NCBI RefSeq assembly: GCF_007860125.1
Contig: NZ_SJPW01000003.1
Coordinates: 62,001 to 126,000 of the forward strand
Direction of reading: 5' to 3'
Length of the DNA stretch: 64,000 nucleotides
From: Rubripirellula tenax
GTDB lineage: Bacteria > Planctomycetota > Planctomycetia > Pirellulales > Pirellulaceae
Position numbers and translations under genes: made by a program. Below the pieces are notes generated by a model. The model made no database searches. It was not told the DNA's origin and saw only the letters and a list, made by a program, of their open reading frames with translations. Below, in pieces: positions 20,780-29,179 of this stretch. The first letter of the stretch is position 1; every line of letters starts with the position of its first letter.

Positions 20780-23050
20780 ATGACGTCCCTTGCGATCGAG
20801 CCGATTTACGGATCGCTGGTTTTGGCGATCGCCGCGATCGGGGTGACCGTAGCGGTGATCGTCATGGTGACGCCGCCGACGGCCGTGCCGATCCAGCGGC
20901 GATGGCTGATGGGCTTGAGGATGCTGGCAGCGGCAGTCTTGATTTTGGCTTTGGTTCGCCCCACCGTCGTCCGCACCGACAATCGCCCGCTCGATGCCGC
21001 GTTGATCGTCGCCGTCGATACGTCACGCAGCATGACGTTGCCCGATGGTGACGGCGGTGACCGCTGGAGTACACAGGTCGGCGCCTGGCAGTCGTTGGCA
21101 AGCGGGCTGGTCGGACGCGATCACTCGTTGGACATCAAACTGCTGGCCTACGATGAAACGACACGTCCGATGGCGACCACCGAAACGCTGGCCGATGTCG
21201 TCCCCGACGGCGAGCTGACCGATTTGCAAGCCGCCACAACAGCCGCGATCGGCGCGGCATCTGGCCAACCGATTGCCGGCATCGTGCTGATGGGTGACGG
21301 AGCTCAAACGGGCCCAGTCACCGGTGGCGGCGCCGCACGTGTCGTCGAAACACTGGACTCTCTGGGCATTCCGTTTTGGACAGTTCCAATCGGGCCGCCA
21401 CGAACCGAGACTCAATCGCGTGACGTGGCCGTCGATTCATTGTCCGAAAGTTATCAACTGTTCGCGGGCAACCAAGTTGACATCACGTTCCAAGTTCAAT
21501 CACGAGCGATGACCGGCACGGACGTTCCCGTTCGCTTGACCTGGATCGACGAACAGGGCCAACGCACTGTCGCTGCCACGCGACAGATTGCCGTCAAGAA
21601 AGCGATCGATACCGCCGCCGTCGTGATCCCAGTCACGTCGCCGCCGCCGGGAACGTATCAGCTAGAAGTTTCGGCAGACGTCCAAGATGGTGAATTGGTC
21701 GTGAGCAACAATTCACAGATCGCATTCGTCGATGTCCGCGAAGGCGGCGGCCGAATTCTGTATTTGTTCAGTAATCTAGATCAAGAACAATCGCTGATCC
21801 GGCGTTCGCTTCGACGTTTTCCGGATCTCGACATGACGTTTCGCTGGATCCCGACGGACACCGTATCGTCGTGGCCGGTCGACTTGCAGGACTGGTTCAC
21901 GCCGGGCAAGTTCGATATCTACCTGATCGGCGACTTGGACGCCGACGCATTGGGTGAACGGCAACTGCAACAACTCGCCGAAACCGTCGGCGCCGGTGCG
22001 GGCCTGGTCACGCTGGGCGGTTTCCAGACTTACGATGTCGGCGGATACGCATCGTCTAAATTGGCCGACGTGATGCCCGTACGCATGGACCCTGCGCGGC
22101 GCCGGTCTATCGAAAGCGTATGGTCCAGCGAAAATCAACTCGATGCACCGGTGGTGGTACAGTTGGCTCGCAATCATCCGATCACCGATTTGGGCGGCCG
22201 CGATCCTGCCCAAACGTGGCGCGACCTGCCGGCACTATTGGGAGCCAGTCGCTGGAACGGGCCCAAAGTCGCGCCCGGTATCGAAGTGCTACTGCAAACG
22301 CCTCGCGAGGAACCGTTGCTGATCGTCGGTCAGTACGGCAAGGGACGAACGGCCGCGATTGCGTTTGATTCGACGTGGCGATGGTGGCGTAGCGGCTACG
22401 ACGAATCGCACCGTCGGTTCTGGCGACAATTGATGCTGTGGTTGCTTTCGCGAGAAGAATCGGCGGAGGACCGCATCCAAATTCGACTCGACTCGCGACG
22501 TTTCGCATCGGAATCGTCACCCGCGTTTCAAGCCGTCGTCGATGTCGAGGGCGCTTCATTGGCCGCCGAGATCGTTGGTCGCGATGAACAAGGCCGCGAA
22601 ACGGTGACGCCTTTGAAAGTGTCCAACCAAATCGCCGGTGAAGGAGCCACATCGCGCGACGAGTCGGCGATCCGAGGCAACTTGCCGACCTTGGCCGCTG
22701 GGATTTACCGGCTGCGAGTCCGGGCCGCGGATCCTTCGAAGCTGCTGCCAGCCGAGGTTGCATTCCAGGTTGTGGACCAGAGTCGCGAGTTGGCCGGCCC
22801 GATGGCGGATCCGGTTTTCCTGCGTCAGTTAGCCGATCTGACCAGCGATCATGGCGGCGCGGCGTTCGGCGCCGACCGGATGAACGACCTAGTGAAGGTC
22901 ATTCTGGATCGACGCAAGGCCGCAGAGACTCCCGTCGTCGAAAAACTGCGCCTGGGCGACGGTCCGATGACCGGGTGGCCGCTGTTCTTGGTGTTTGCCA
23001 CGGCGCTGTCAACCGAATGGTGGCTGCGACGGCGTTGGGGGCTAGCTTAG
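20780..23050 (+). CDS. Membrane-anchored VWA-domain protein
   Basis: A 756-residue protein from the ATG at 20780 (the frame is open further upstream, but this start gives the natural N-terminal membrane segments). Two transmembrane helices lie at the N-terminus (SLVLAIAAIGVTVAVIVMV and LRMLAAAVLILALV). Next is a von Willebrand A-like domain with a MIDAS-type motif (VAVDTSRSM, i.e. DxSxS), then a large extracytoplasmic part resembling the glutamine-amidotransferase-like fold found in such proteins (GAGLVTLGGFQTYDVGGYA), and a C-terminal helix near WPLFLVFATALSTEWWL. This matches large putative membrane proteins linked to MoxR/VWA clusters, but no MoxR gene is adjacent. Function unknown; adhesion or assembly is a guess. 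Confidence 0.7.
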   Translation: MTSLAIEPIYGSLVLAIAAIGVTVAVIVMVTPPTAVPIQRRWLMGLRMLAAAVLILALVRPTVVRTDNRPLDAALIVAVDTSRSMTLPDGDGGDRWSTQVGAWQSLASGLVGRDHSLDIKLLAYDETTRPMATTETLADVVPDGELTDLQAATTAAIGAASGQPIAGIVLMGDGAQTGPVTGGGAARVVETLDSLGIPFWTVPIGPPRTETQSRDVAVDSLSESYQLFAGNQVDITFQVQSRAMTGTDVPVRLTWIDEQGQRTVAATRQIAVKKAIDTAAVVIPVTSPPPGTYQLEVSADVQDGELVVSNNSQIAFVDVREGGGRILYLFSNLDQEQSLIRRSLRRFPDLDMTFRWIPTDTVSSWPVDLQDWFTPGKFDIYLIGDLDADALGERQLQQLAETVGAGAGLVTLGGFQTYDVGGYASSKLADVMPVRMDPARRRSIESVWSSENQLDAPVVVQLARNHPITDLGGRDPAQTWRDLPALLGASRWNGPKVAPGIEVLLQTPREEPLLIVGQYGKGRTAAIAFDSTWRWWRSGYDESHRRFWRQLMLWLLSREESAEDRIQIRLDSRRFASESSPAFQAVVDVEGASLAAEIVGRDEQGRETVTPLKVSNQIAGEGATSRDESAIRGNLPTLAAGIYRLRVRAADPSKLLPAEVAFQVVDQSRELAGPMADPVFLRQLADLTSDHGGAAFGADRMNDLVKVILDRRKAAETPVVEKLRLGDGPMTGWPLFLVFATALSTEWWLRRRWGLA

Positions 23051-23155
23051 ACTCCCGGCAATGCACCGCTACGGGCGAACCGATCCTAGGGGTATACTCG
23101 GCAAATCGTGTGACTCAACCCTGGCCGCCTGAACCCTGAACCCTCTCCGTTTTAT

Positions 23156-23578
23156 ATGTCTGGCAAATCTCCTTACCCCGCGCTCACCGAATCCCGCGAT
23201 GCCGAAGCGATTCGAAAACTGATCCTGGCCGGCGAATTCGTGCTGATCAGCGTCGAAGAAGAAGACGAAGGAAACGATGACGGCGAAGAGGGGTCCTACG
23301 GTGCCCTGACGGCCGAAATCGATGGTTTCGAGGCGTTAGTCGTCTTCACGTCCGAAAAAATCGCCGGTGAATTCGTCAACCAACAAGCCGACCTGTTCGG
23401 CGAAGGCGAAGAAGTCGAAGGCATCGTCGTCGAAGGCGACGCACTGCTCGAGTACCTACCCGAAGGATTCGGAATGCTGGTCGATCCCGAGTTCGACGAC
23501 GCCTGCGTGGTCGACCCCGCCCTGGTTATCGAAGTGCTCGGCGATGACTCGGCCAACGATGACGGAGACGACGAGTAA
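23156..23578 (+). CDS. Small acidic protein, SseB-like
   Basis: A 140-residue, strongly acidic cytoplasmic protein with Asp/Glu runs near residue 40 and at the C-terminus. The central part (alternating strands and helices, with LTAEIDGFEALVVFTSE, then VEGDALLEYLPEGFGMLVDPE) resembles the N-terminal domain of SseB-family proteins. Those are small proteins of unclear role in most bacteria. It lies between the VWA gene and recQ with short gaps. No signal peptide or membrane segment is present. Assignment to the SseB family is by pattern only. Confidence 0.55.
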   Translation: MSGKSPYPALTESRDAEAIRKLILAGEFVLISVEEEDEGNDDGEEGSYGALTAEIDGFEALVVFTSEKIAGEFVNQQADLFGEGEEVEGIVVEGDALLEYLPEGFGMLVDPEFDDACVVDPALVIEVLGDDSANDDGDDE

Positions 23579-23617
23579 CCTTATACGTCGCGAAGATCGC
23601 GATCAGAATCTTTTTTC

Positions 23618-23645
23618 TTGACACTCGCCTGATCATGCGTACACT
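23618..23645 (+). promoter_or_regulatory. Probable sigma-70 promoter of recQ
   Basis: A full-consensus -35 TTGACA (23618-23623), a 16-bp spacer, and a -10 TACACT (23640-23645, four of six matches including the key first T-A and last T). It lies about 60 bp upstream of the recQ ATG at 23709, which has an AAAGGGAG ribosome site just before it. Confidence 0.6.
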
Positions 23646-23708
23646 TTCTGCCGGTTCGGGGCTCGTCCCCAAACCGGTTTCCAGTGTTAGCACAAAGGGA
23701 GTGTGACC

Positions 23709-25691
23709 ATGGCGGTGAAAGCAGTGGCGGATCGGGAACAGAATTCCGTGACCGGGGACCCCAAACAAGTCTTAGCCGATCGATTCGGGATGGATCAGTT
23801 CCGCGATGGCCAATTGGCCGTCATCGAACGGTTGCTCAGCGGCAAAAATGTTGCCGCGGTATTCCCCACCGGCGGCGGCAAGAGCCTGTGTTACCAACTC
23901 CCCAGCCTGATGCTGCCCGGCACGACGGTGGTGGTCTCGCCACTGATCGCACTGATGAAGGACCAATGCGACGCCCTGGCTACTCGCGGGATCAACGCGG
24001 CGCGGCTGGATTCGACGCTGTCCACCGACGAATTTCGATCGGCCATGCAAGGAATCCGCGACGGTTCGATCAAGATGCTATACGTTGCACCGGAGCGATT
24101 TTTCAACGAGCGATTTCTTGCCTCGATCGGCACCCTTGACGTTTCGTTGTTTGCTATCGACGAGGCGCACTGCATCAGCCAATGGGGACATAGTTTTCGC
24201 CCCGACTATTTGAAGTTGGCCGAACTGGCAAAAGAATTGTCGGCCAAGCGAGTCCTCGCGTTGACGGCAACCGCTACGCCCGAAGTCCTCGCCGATATTC
24301 GCGACGCATTCGGAATCGATCCCGAGGACGCGATTCGTACGAAGTTCTATCGCCCCAATCTTCAATTGCGAAGCACCATTGTCGATTCGTCAACCCACTA
24401 CACGACGCTGAAAAAACGGATTGCCGAGCGAGACAAGGGGCCCACGCTGGTTTACGTCACACTACAGCGAACCGCCGAAGAAATCGCCGAGCAATTGACT
24501 GCTGATGGTCAACCCGCGACGGCATACCACGCCGGAATGGAAACGGAGGATCGAACGCGGATTCAACAAGACTTTATCAATTCACCGGACGGGATTGTCG
24601 TTGCCACGATCGCTTTTGGGATGGGTATCGATAAGTCAAATATTCGCTACGTCTATCATTTCAACCCGCCAAAGTCGCTGGAATCCTACGCTCAAGAGAT
24701 TGGTCGCGCCGGCCGTGACGGCGATGACTCGATTTGCGAAGTGCTGCTGTTGCCCGAGGATCGAGTGGTGCTCGAAAACTTCACCTACGGCGACACGCCG
24801 TCGCGTCACAACGTCGGTCGACTGGTCGATTTATTGGCCGGCCAAGCCGATCACTTCCATATTTCGCATTACAAGCTGTCATTCGAGACCGACATTCGGA
24901 TCTCCGTGGTGCGGACACTGCTGACCTACTTGGAACTCGACGGATATTTCAAAGCGACGTCGCCGCGTTACGACACGTACAAGATCAAGCCGTTGGTAAC
25001 ATCGAAACAGATCCTTGCCCACTTCAAAGGCGAACCACGAGAGTTCGCAGCCGGCGTTTTGTCATCGCTGACGAAGGGCCGAACATGGTTCTTACTCAAC
25101 ACCGTTTTGGCGGCCAAGAAGCTTAACGCCGATCGCACGCGAGTGGTCAAGGCGATCGAGTACATGAGCGAACAGGGATGGCTGGAGATCCAAGTGTCGG
25201 ACTTGGTCCACGGATATCGCTGGATTCGGCGAACCGATGATGCGAAGACCCTGGCCGACGATTTATTCGATCGCCTGGCCCGGCGAGAAACCGGGGAAGT
25301 CGGCCGCCTGGACGGCGTATTCGATTTGGCGACCGCGTCGTCCTGCATGGCCGACCAATTGTCGACCCACTTTGGCGAGACGCTGGACCAGCCCTGTGGC
25401 CGTTGCTCGGCGTGCCTGGGCGACGGCCCGCATAAGATCCCGAAACTTGCCGTTCGCCCGCTGGGAACGTCGGTCAAACGCATTCTGGATGACTTGGTTC
25501 AACAATACCCCGATCGTTTCACAACGTCACGAGACCGAGCCCGGTTTTTGTGCGGACTATCGTCGCCGGGTTTCGTGAGGTCGAAATTGACGCGTCACGC
25601 CAATTATGGGGTCTGCGATCAAATCCCCTTCGCCACGGTTCTGAGCCAAGTCGGTGGAATTGACGACGAAAACGTCCCCACCGCCACTTGA
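23709..25691 (+). CDS. recQ: ATP-dependent DNA helicase RecQ
   Basis: A 660-residue RecQ-family 3'-5' DNA helicase for recombination and replication-fork repair. Walker A is TGGGKS (about residue 55), motif II is DEAH (IDEAHCISQWGHSFRPDY), motif III is LTATAT, and motif VI is QEIGRAGRDG. The RecQ-Ct zinc site is present: SSC...HFGE followed by CGRCSAC. A winged-helix segment lies in the C-terminal third. No HRDC domain was recognised at the C-terminus, where the protein ends soon after a short extra segment. The start at ATG 23709 is preferred because AAAGGGAG lies at a good distance; an in-frame GTG at 23703 is possible. Confidence 0.95.
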   Translation: MAVKAVADREQNSVTGDPKQVLADRFGMDQFRDGQLAVIERLLSGKNVAAVFPTGGGKSLCYQLPSLMLPGTTVVVSPLIALMKDQCDALATRGINAARLDSTLSTDEFRSAMQGIRDGSIKMLYVAPERFFNERFLASIGTLDVSLFAIDEAHCISQWGHSFRPDYLKLAELAKELSAKRVLALTATATPEVLADIRDAFGIDPEDAIRTKFYRPNLQLRSTIVDSSTHYTTLKKRIAERDKGPTLVYVTLQRTAEEIAEQLTADGQPATAYHAGMETEDRTRIQQDFINSPDGIVVATIAFGMGIDKSNIRYVYHFNPPKSLESYAQEIGRAGRDGDDSICEVLLLPEDRVVLENFTYGDTPSRHNVGRLVDLLAGQADHFHISHYKLSFETDIRISVVRTLLTYLELDGYFKATSPRYDTYKIKPLVTSKQILAHFKGEPREFAAGVLSSLTKGRTWFLLNTVLAAKKLNADRTRVVKAIEYMSEQGWLEIQVSDLVHGYRWIRRTDDAKTLADDLFDRLARRETGEVGRLDGVFDLATASSCMADQLSTHFGETLDQPCGRCSACLGDGPHKIPKLAVRPLGTSVKRILDDLVQQYPDRFTTSRDRARFLCGLSSPGFVRSKLTRHANYGVCDQIPFATVLSQVGGIDDENVPTAT

Positions 25692-25798
25692 CGCACTCGA
25701 AATCAACGTGCTACTTTCTGCATCTCGAAGGAATCGCGGACCAACGCAGTTTGGCCCACGTCCCTTCAGCCGGCCGCCCCCCAAAGGCGGACCAATCC

Positions 25799-25871
<73 letters not shown>

Positions 25872-25881
25872 CTTCCTAAAC

Positions 25882-25916
25882 AAAAGCCGCTGATCAAATG
25901 CGATCGGCGGCTTTTT
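25882..25916 (+). terminator. Rho-independent terminator of tRNA-Ala
   Basis: AAAAGCCGCTGATC (25882-25895) pairs with GATCGGCGGCTTTT (25902-25915) over 14 bp with one G-T pair and a six-base loop, followed by a run of T. The A-tract on the left side could also let it work in the other direction. Confidence 0.9.
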
Positions 25917-25979
25917 TCGTGGGCTTTTCGGTGTGAATCGCTGGGTTCAATCAGTTCGTGCAATTTTGGGCATGAATTT

Positions 25980-26006
25980 GCAAGTCGTTTTCAAACAACG
26001 ACTTGC
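25980..26006. repeat. Short inverted repeat between the tRNA and the island
   Basis: GCAAGTCGTT (25980-25989) and AACGACTTGC (25997-26006) form a perfect 10-bp stem with a seven-base loop. No T-run follows, so it is not a good terminator. It lies about 40 bp before the first island repeat. Confidence 0.5.
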
Positions 26007-26047
26007 GGGGTTTCACTGTCCACTATCCTCGCCTCGTGTATCAGCTT

Positions 26048-26371
26048 GGTTCGAGTCCGCCTCGGGGAGCTATTGGTCGGTTATCCGAACCGAATCGCTG
26101 ATCATCAGTGCTTTTGGGCCGGTTTCGTCAAAGGGATCGGCAAGTTTGTATTTTTCTGGGGGCAACCGGAACCGTCGTCATTAATTGCTCGCCTCCTTGG
26201 CTCTGATTTCAGTACGATCTAGAGCTGCTCGCATCCTTTTGAGCGTCGCAATATGCCCAACTGAGCTAGCGAGATTTCGCTCTTCTCCTGGATCAGCGGA
26301 CAGGTCGTATAACTCTTCTCCCGTCGGCCACCTCGTGTAGCGATACCGCTGCGTTCGGATAGCTTTGCCCA
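26048..26371. repeat. Direct repeat, left copy (partner at 41204-41531)
   Basis: From 26059 onward this stretch matches 41221-41531 over about 310 bp at roughly 90 % identity judged by eye. It covers the loop and right arm of the island hairpin (CTCGGGGAGC...TATCCGAACCG), the spacer, and the last ~64 codons of a sulfatase gene on the minus strand. The left hairpin arm is shortened here: GGTTCG survives, but the GATAGC half is missing. The match stops near 26371, where sequence unrelated to the full sulfatase begins. The two copies are in direct orientation and 15.2 kb apart. Confidence 0.85.
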
Positions 26372-26375
26372 AGGT
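26181..26375 (-). pseudogene. C-terminal fragment of a sulfatase
   Basis: About 64 codons matching the end of the complete sulfatase at 41342-42826. Of 63 shared residues only three differ (Thr/Arg, Lys/Asn, Ala/Val), while about a dozen bases differ, so most changes are silent. The segment contains the family's C-terminal GEELYDLSADPGEERNLA. It lacks the signal peptide, the catalytic Cys motif and all metal ligands, so it cannot be an enzyme. It marks the left copy of the direct repeat. Confidence 0.85.
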
Positions 26376-26480
26376 AATGCCGATTCTGTCGTGGCATTTG
26401 AAAGGCTCTTGGAAGGCCCTTTACAATCCCGTCCGCGATCAGAAAGGGCGTCCAATCCCCGCCCTCCCTTTTCTTTCTAG

Positions 26481-27395
26481 AGGTAGTTTCAAAACCTGTT
26501 TAGCAGGATAAGCAAGCATGCGAGATGTAGAAATCCTTCGAACAGATGTGCGTATCGTTCATGCCTGACGAGGAGGCGTCTGCTGTTTTGTAGCCAACTG
26601 ATCGTGCGTTCAATTTTCCAGCGTGACCGATAACGGCGGAGCTTTCGACCATCTTGTCTGGCCAGTCGTTTGCGACCGCGACGGTGCGGAGTAATCAGGT
26701 CGACGTTGCGAGTTTGCAGGCTGTCTCGCAACCAGTCGGCGTCCGCAGCTTTGTCGTAGATCAATCGTTTTGAACGTTGGCCGGCGACCTGAAGATCCAC
26801 CAGAGTTTCGATGCAATGAACTTCTGAGACGTTCGCTTCAATCGTGAGCGCAGCAGTCGGAATTCCATTGGCATCAGACATCACCATGATTTTTGTGCCC
26901 TTGCCACGCTTGGTTTTGCCAACTTCAAGGCCCCTTTTTTTGCAGGCGAAAACGTACCGTCGCCCATCGCCTGCGACCAGTGCAGCAGTTTTCGCCGATC
27001 CATCCTGCGAATCAGAATTTGCCATGCCTTGAGGAAGGTTCCGTCTTCAGTCCACTTCTTGCGTCGTCGCCAGCATGTTGCAGAAGACATATATCGTTCT
27101 GGTAAATCTTTCCATCGTGCACCATTTTTCAACACCCAGATGATACCTTCCAGACAGGCGCGATGATCAACCTGCGGACGACCTCCAACATGCGTGATCT
27201 TCTGTTTTGGAAACAGATGACGAATCAATTCCCACTGGGAATTCGTGATAAAAGGGACCGGAGCCGTCCTGGATCCTGTGGTGTTTGGTCGCCGTCGTGA
27301 CGCCTTTGGGGACAGGAGTTTGGGCATGTGAGTGTTCCTTTCTCACTCACTCAAATACAAATCACATGCCAATCAAACAGGTTTTGAAACTACCT
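26481..27395 (-). mobile_element. IS5-family-like insertion sequence, complete
   Basis: A 915-bp element bounded by perfect 21-bp inverted repeats (26481-26501 and 27375-27395; outer end AGGTAGTTTCAAAACC) and flanked on both sides by CTAG (26477-26480 and 27396-27399). CTAG fits the YTAR-type target duplication made by the IS427 group of IS5. One transposase is encoded in two overlapping frames. Both ends and the frames look undamaged, so the copy may still be active. Confidence 0.9.
26489..27327 (-). CDS. IS transposase, two frames joined by -1 frameshifting
   Basis: Frame A (26881-27327) begins MPKLLSPKASRRRP and contains the IS5-type N-terminal domain (WELIRHLFP, GGRPQVDHRACLEGIIWVLKNGARWKDLPERY). 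Frame B (26489-27025) contains the DDE catalytic part: VMSDANGIP, then KRLIYDKAADADWLR and the late YRSRWKIERTISWLQNSRRL with the terminal Glu. The frames overlap. Where they join, the coding strand reads GCAAAAAAAGGGG (seven A at 26935-26941), a typical slippery site at which a -1 slip takes A-frame AKKG into B-frame KKRGLEVGKTKRG. This is the usual way IS427-group elements make full transposase. The product cuts and pastes the element. Confidence 0.88.
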
Positions 27396-27849
27396 CTAGC
27401 GAGTTGCCACCATGACTTTTTGCTGAGTGCTTCGACGAATTCAGCCACAAGCGGAAACCAAGGGGCGTTGTGGTTATTGAAAAAGTAGAAAGACCTTCGA
27501 TGACGACCTGAGGCGGCAGCAATCCAAACGTCGCGCATTCTCTGAGGCTAGCTGAATTGCATTCCGATAGACCTATGAGGAGGATCGCGTCTTAACTCCA
27601 CCGAAAATCTCTGGATTGCATTACCTGCTGCAAAAGAGACGACTATCAGTGCATCGACAGGTTGCGTCTCGGATGACGCGTGGCCGTCGCAGAAATGTCG
27701 CCGCGGGACGTAGCCGGTCGAGCATGTGCTGCTCATCGATCTTCGTGTCTTCGCCTATTATCTTCAAAACCGCGATCTACTTCTACTGCGGTGGACTCGA
27801 TCTCTACCCGTGCTAAACCCAGATGGACCTTTTTCTGCCCCCCGCGAGC
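27396..27849. other. Region right of the IS with a truncated, unidentified reading frame
   Basis: About 450 bp between the IS and the hydrolase gene. On the minus strand, codons from ATG 27539 to the IS edge at 27396 read MRDVWIAAASGRHRRSF, then YFFNNHNAPWFPLVAEF, and run straight into the element. With the IS removed, the frame continues on the other side as RKKREGGDWTPF. The FNNH stretch is reminiscent of the end of DUF72-like proteins, but this is weak. The remainder (27540-27849) shows no recognisable gene. Confidence 0.4.
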
Positions 27850-29097
27850 TCACCTCTTTTGAAGATGATCCGTTCGAGCATACGCCTGCCACACTTTCGC
27901 AAACTCCTCGTCCATCAGCCAATTCGCGGTTGATCTATCGCCCTTGAATTCGGCGTATGGAGCGATCTCCAAGTGTTGTCGTCCGCCAGTTTCAATATTG
28001 TAAGTGGCGCCTAGCCAACCCTCTTCGATCTTGATTGGCTTGAGTTCTCCGTCGTTGCCAAGTCGCACTCGCATGGCTGCTTTGCAAAACTCAACGACGA
28101 GTTCCCAGACGATATCTGCATCGACTGGACCATGCCCGACACCAGCCTCCATCATCGTACTCATCGCGGCGTTACGCAATTGACGCATCTCTTTAACGGT
28201 CTCGTCCTGACGGCCGTTGAGGAAATATTTATCGACCGTACCCAGCATTACCATGGAAGGGACTTTTTCGGTGTTCGGCAACTGTAGGTACGCCGTAAAT
28301 CCAGGGTGAAAGGAAATCCATCCAATCGATTGTTCGGGTCGCTGTGCGGGCCAACAAGCGGCAAATCCGGTGCCATTGGAATGCCCAAATGTGAGTATCG
28401 GGGCATCCACGAGTTCAGGGTGTCCCGACAGCTTCGCGAGCTTTTTCAAGTGCGTATCGGTGAGGCTCACATCCTTGAGGCCCCGTTGCACTGGATCCCC
28501 ATACATGCTGACGAGAGCGACCTTCTCCTCTTGCGCAAATTTCTGCAAAATGGGGTGCGTGATGTTTCCGATACCATGACGAGAGAGATAAAACGCAGCC
28601 CTCACCTTGTCCACAGACGCGGGAATATAGACGTGAAATTCGGCATCACCGCTCGATTTTTTGCCCACTGCGTTGAACGTGTTCATCGGCGTGGTGAATC
28701 CTGCGATATTCTTTTCGATGGGTTTTGGTTCAAGCTTGACCAAGAGTGGTTTTGCACTGGAGAAAAACTCCATCGACCTGACTCGAATGGTCTTATCAAG
28801 ATGCCCTTCTTTCTCGAATTTTAGTGCGGCGATTATGCCGCGTTTGTTCGGTTTGAGTTGCTCATCCCACAAGAATTCGATTGCGTAATCACCATTGGGG
28901 TCCGTGCTGGTTTGAACATCGATCGGCCTCATCGAAACATTCACGTCATTGAGCCAATTGCCGTCAGTATCCATCACCTTGCCGGTCAGGATGATCTTTT
29001 GCCCCGCAGTCGGACTGACCTCGCTCGGACAATCCGCAAAGACAGATGGCGTTGCGAAAATGGAAATTGTAAACAGATGAATTAGCATCGTTCTCAT
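27850..29097 (-). CDS. Secreted alpha/beta hydrolase with an N-terminal CarboxypepD-regulatory-like domain
   Basis: About 415 residues from MRTMLIHLFTISIFATPSVFA (ATG at 29097), a signal peptide; the open frame extends further upstream without a better start. Residues ~30-115 form a beta-sandwich like the carboxypeptidase regulatory domain (LTGKVMDTDGNWLNDVNVSM). The rest is an alpha/beta-hydrolase core with the nucleophile elbow GHSNGTG and a later candidate His (GVGHGPVD). It is probably an esterase acting on a carbohydrate, judging by position. It is the last gene of the long minus-strand run that begins with the sigma gene at 40.6 kb; the sulfatase upstream ends 82 bp before it. Confidence 0.7.
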   Translation of the reverse strand: MRTMLIHLFTISIFATPSVFADCPSEVSPTAGQKIILTGKVMDTDGNWLNDVNVSMRPIDVQTSTDPNGDYAIEFLWDEQLKPNKRGIIAALKFEKEGHLDKTIRVRSMEFFSSAKPLLVKLEPKPIEKNIAGFTTPMNTFNAVGKKSSGDAEFHVYIPASVDKVRAAFYLSRHGIGNITHPILQKFAQEEKVALVSMYGDPVQRGLKDVSLTDTHLKKLAKLSGHPELVDAPILTFGHSNGTGFAACWPAQRPEQSIGWISFHPGFTAYLQLPNTEKVPSMVMLGTVDKYFLNGRQDETVKEMRQLRNAAMSTMMEAGVGHGPVDADIVWELVVEFCKAAMRVRLGNDGELKPIKIEEGWLGATYNIETGGRQHLEIAPYAEFKGDRSTANWLMDEEFAKVWQAYARTDHLQKR

Positions 29098-29179
29098 AAC
29101 ATTGACTCCGAATGTACTCTCGTGTTCACAGTACTTGCCAAGTTCATCGGCCCTTTCAAGATCTGCACGGCGTTCAGAA

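Noticed and set aside
25980-26006. Second terminator after the tRNA
   Set aside because: Good stem but no T-run on either side.
26046-26072. tRNA T-arm-like GGTTCGAGTCC near the island start
   Set aside because: No acceptor, D or anticodon stems can be built around it. It is the damaged left half of the island hairpin.
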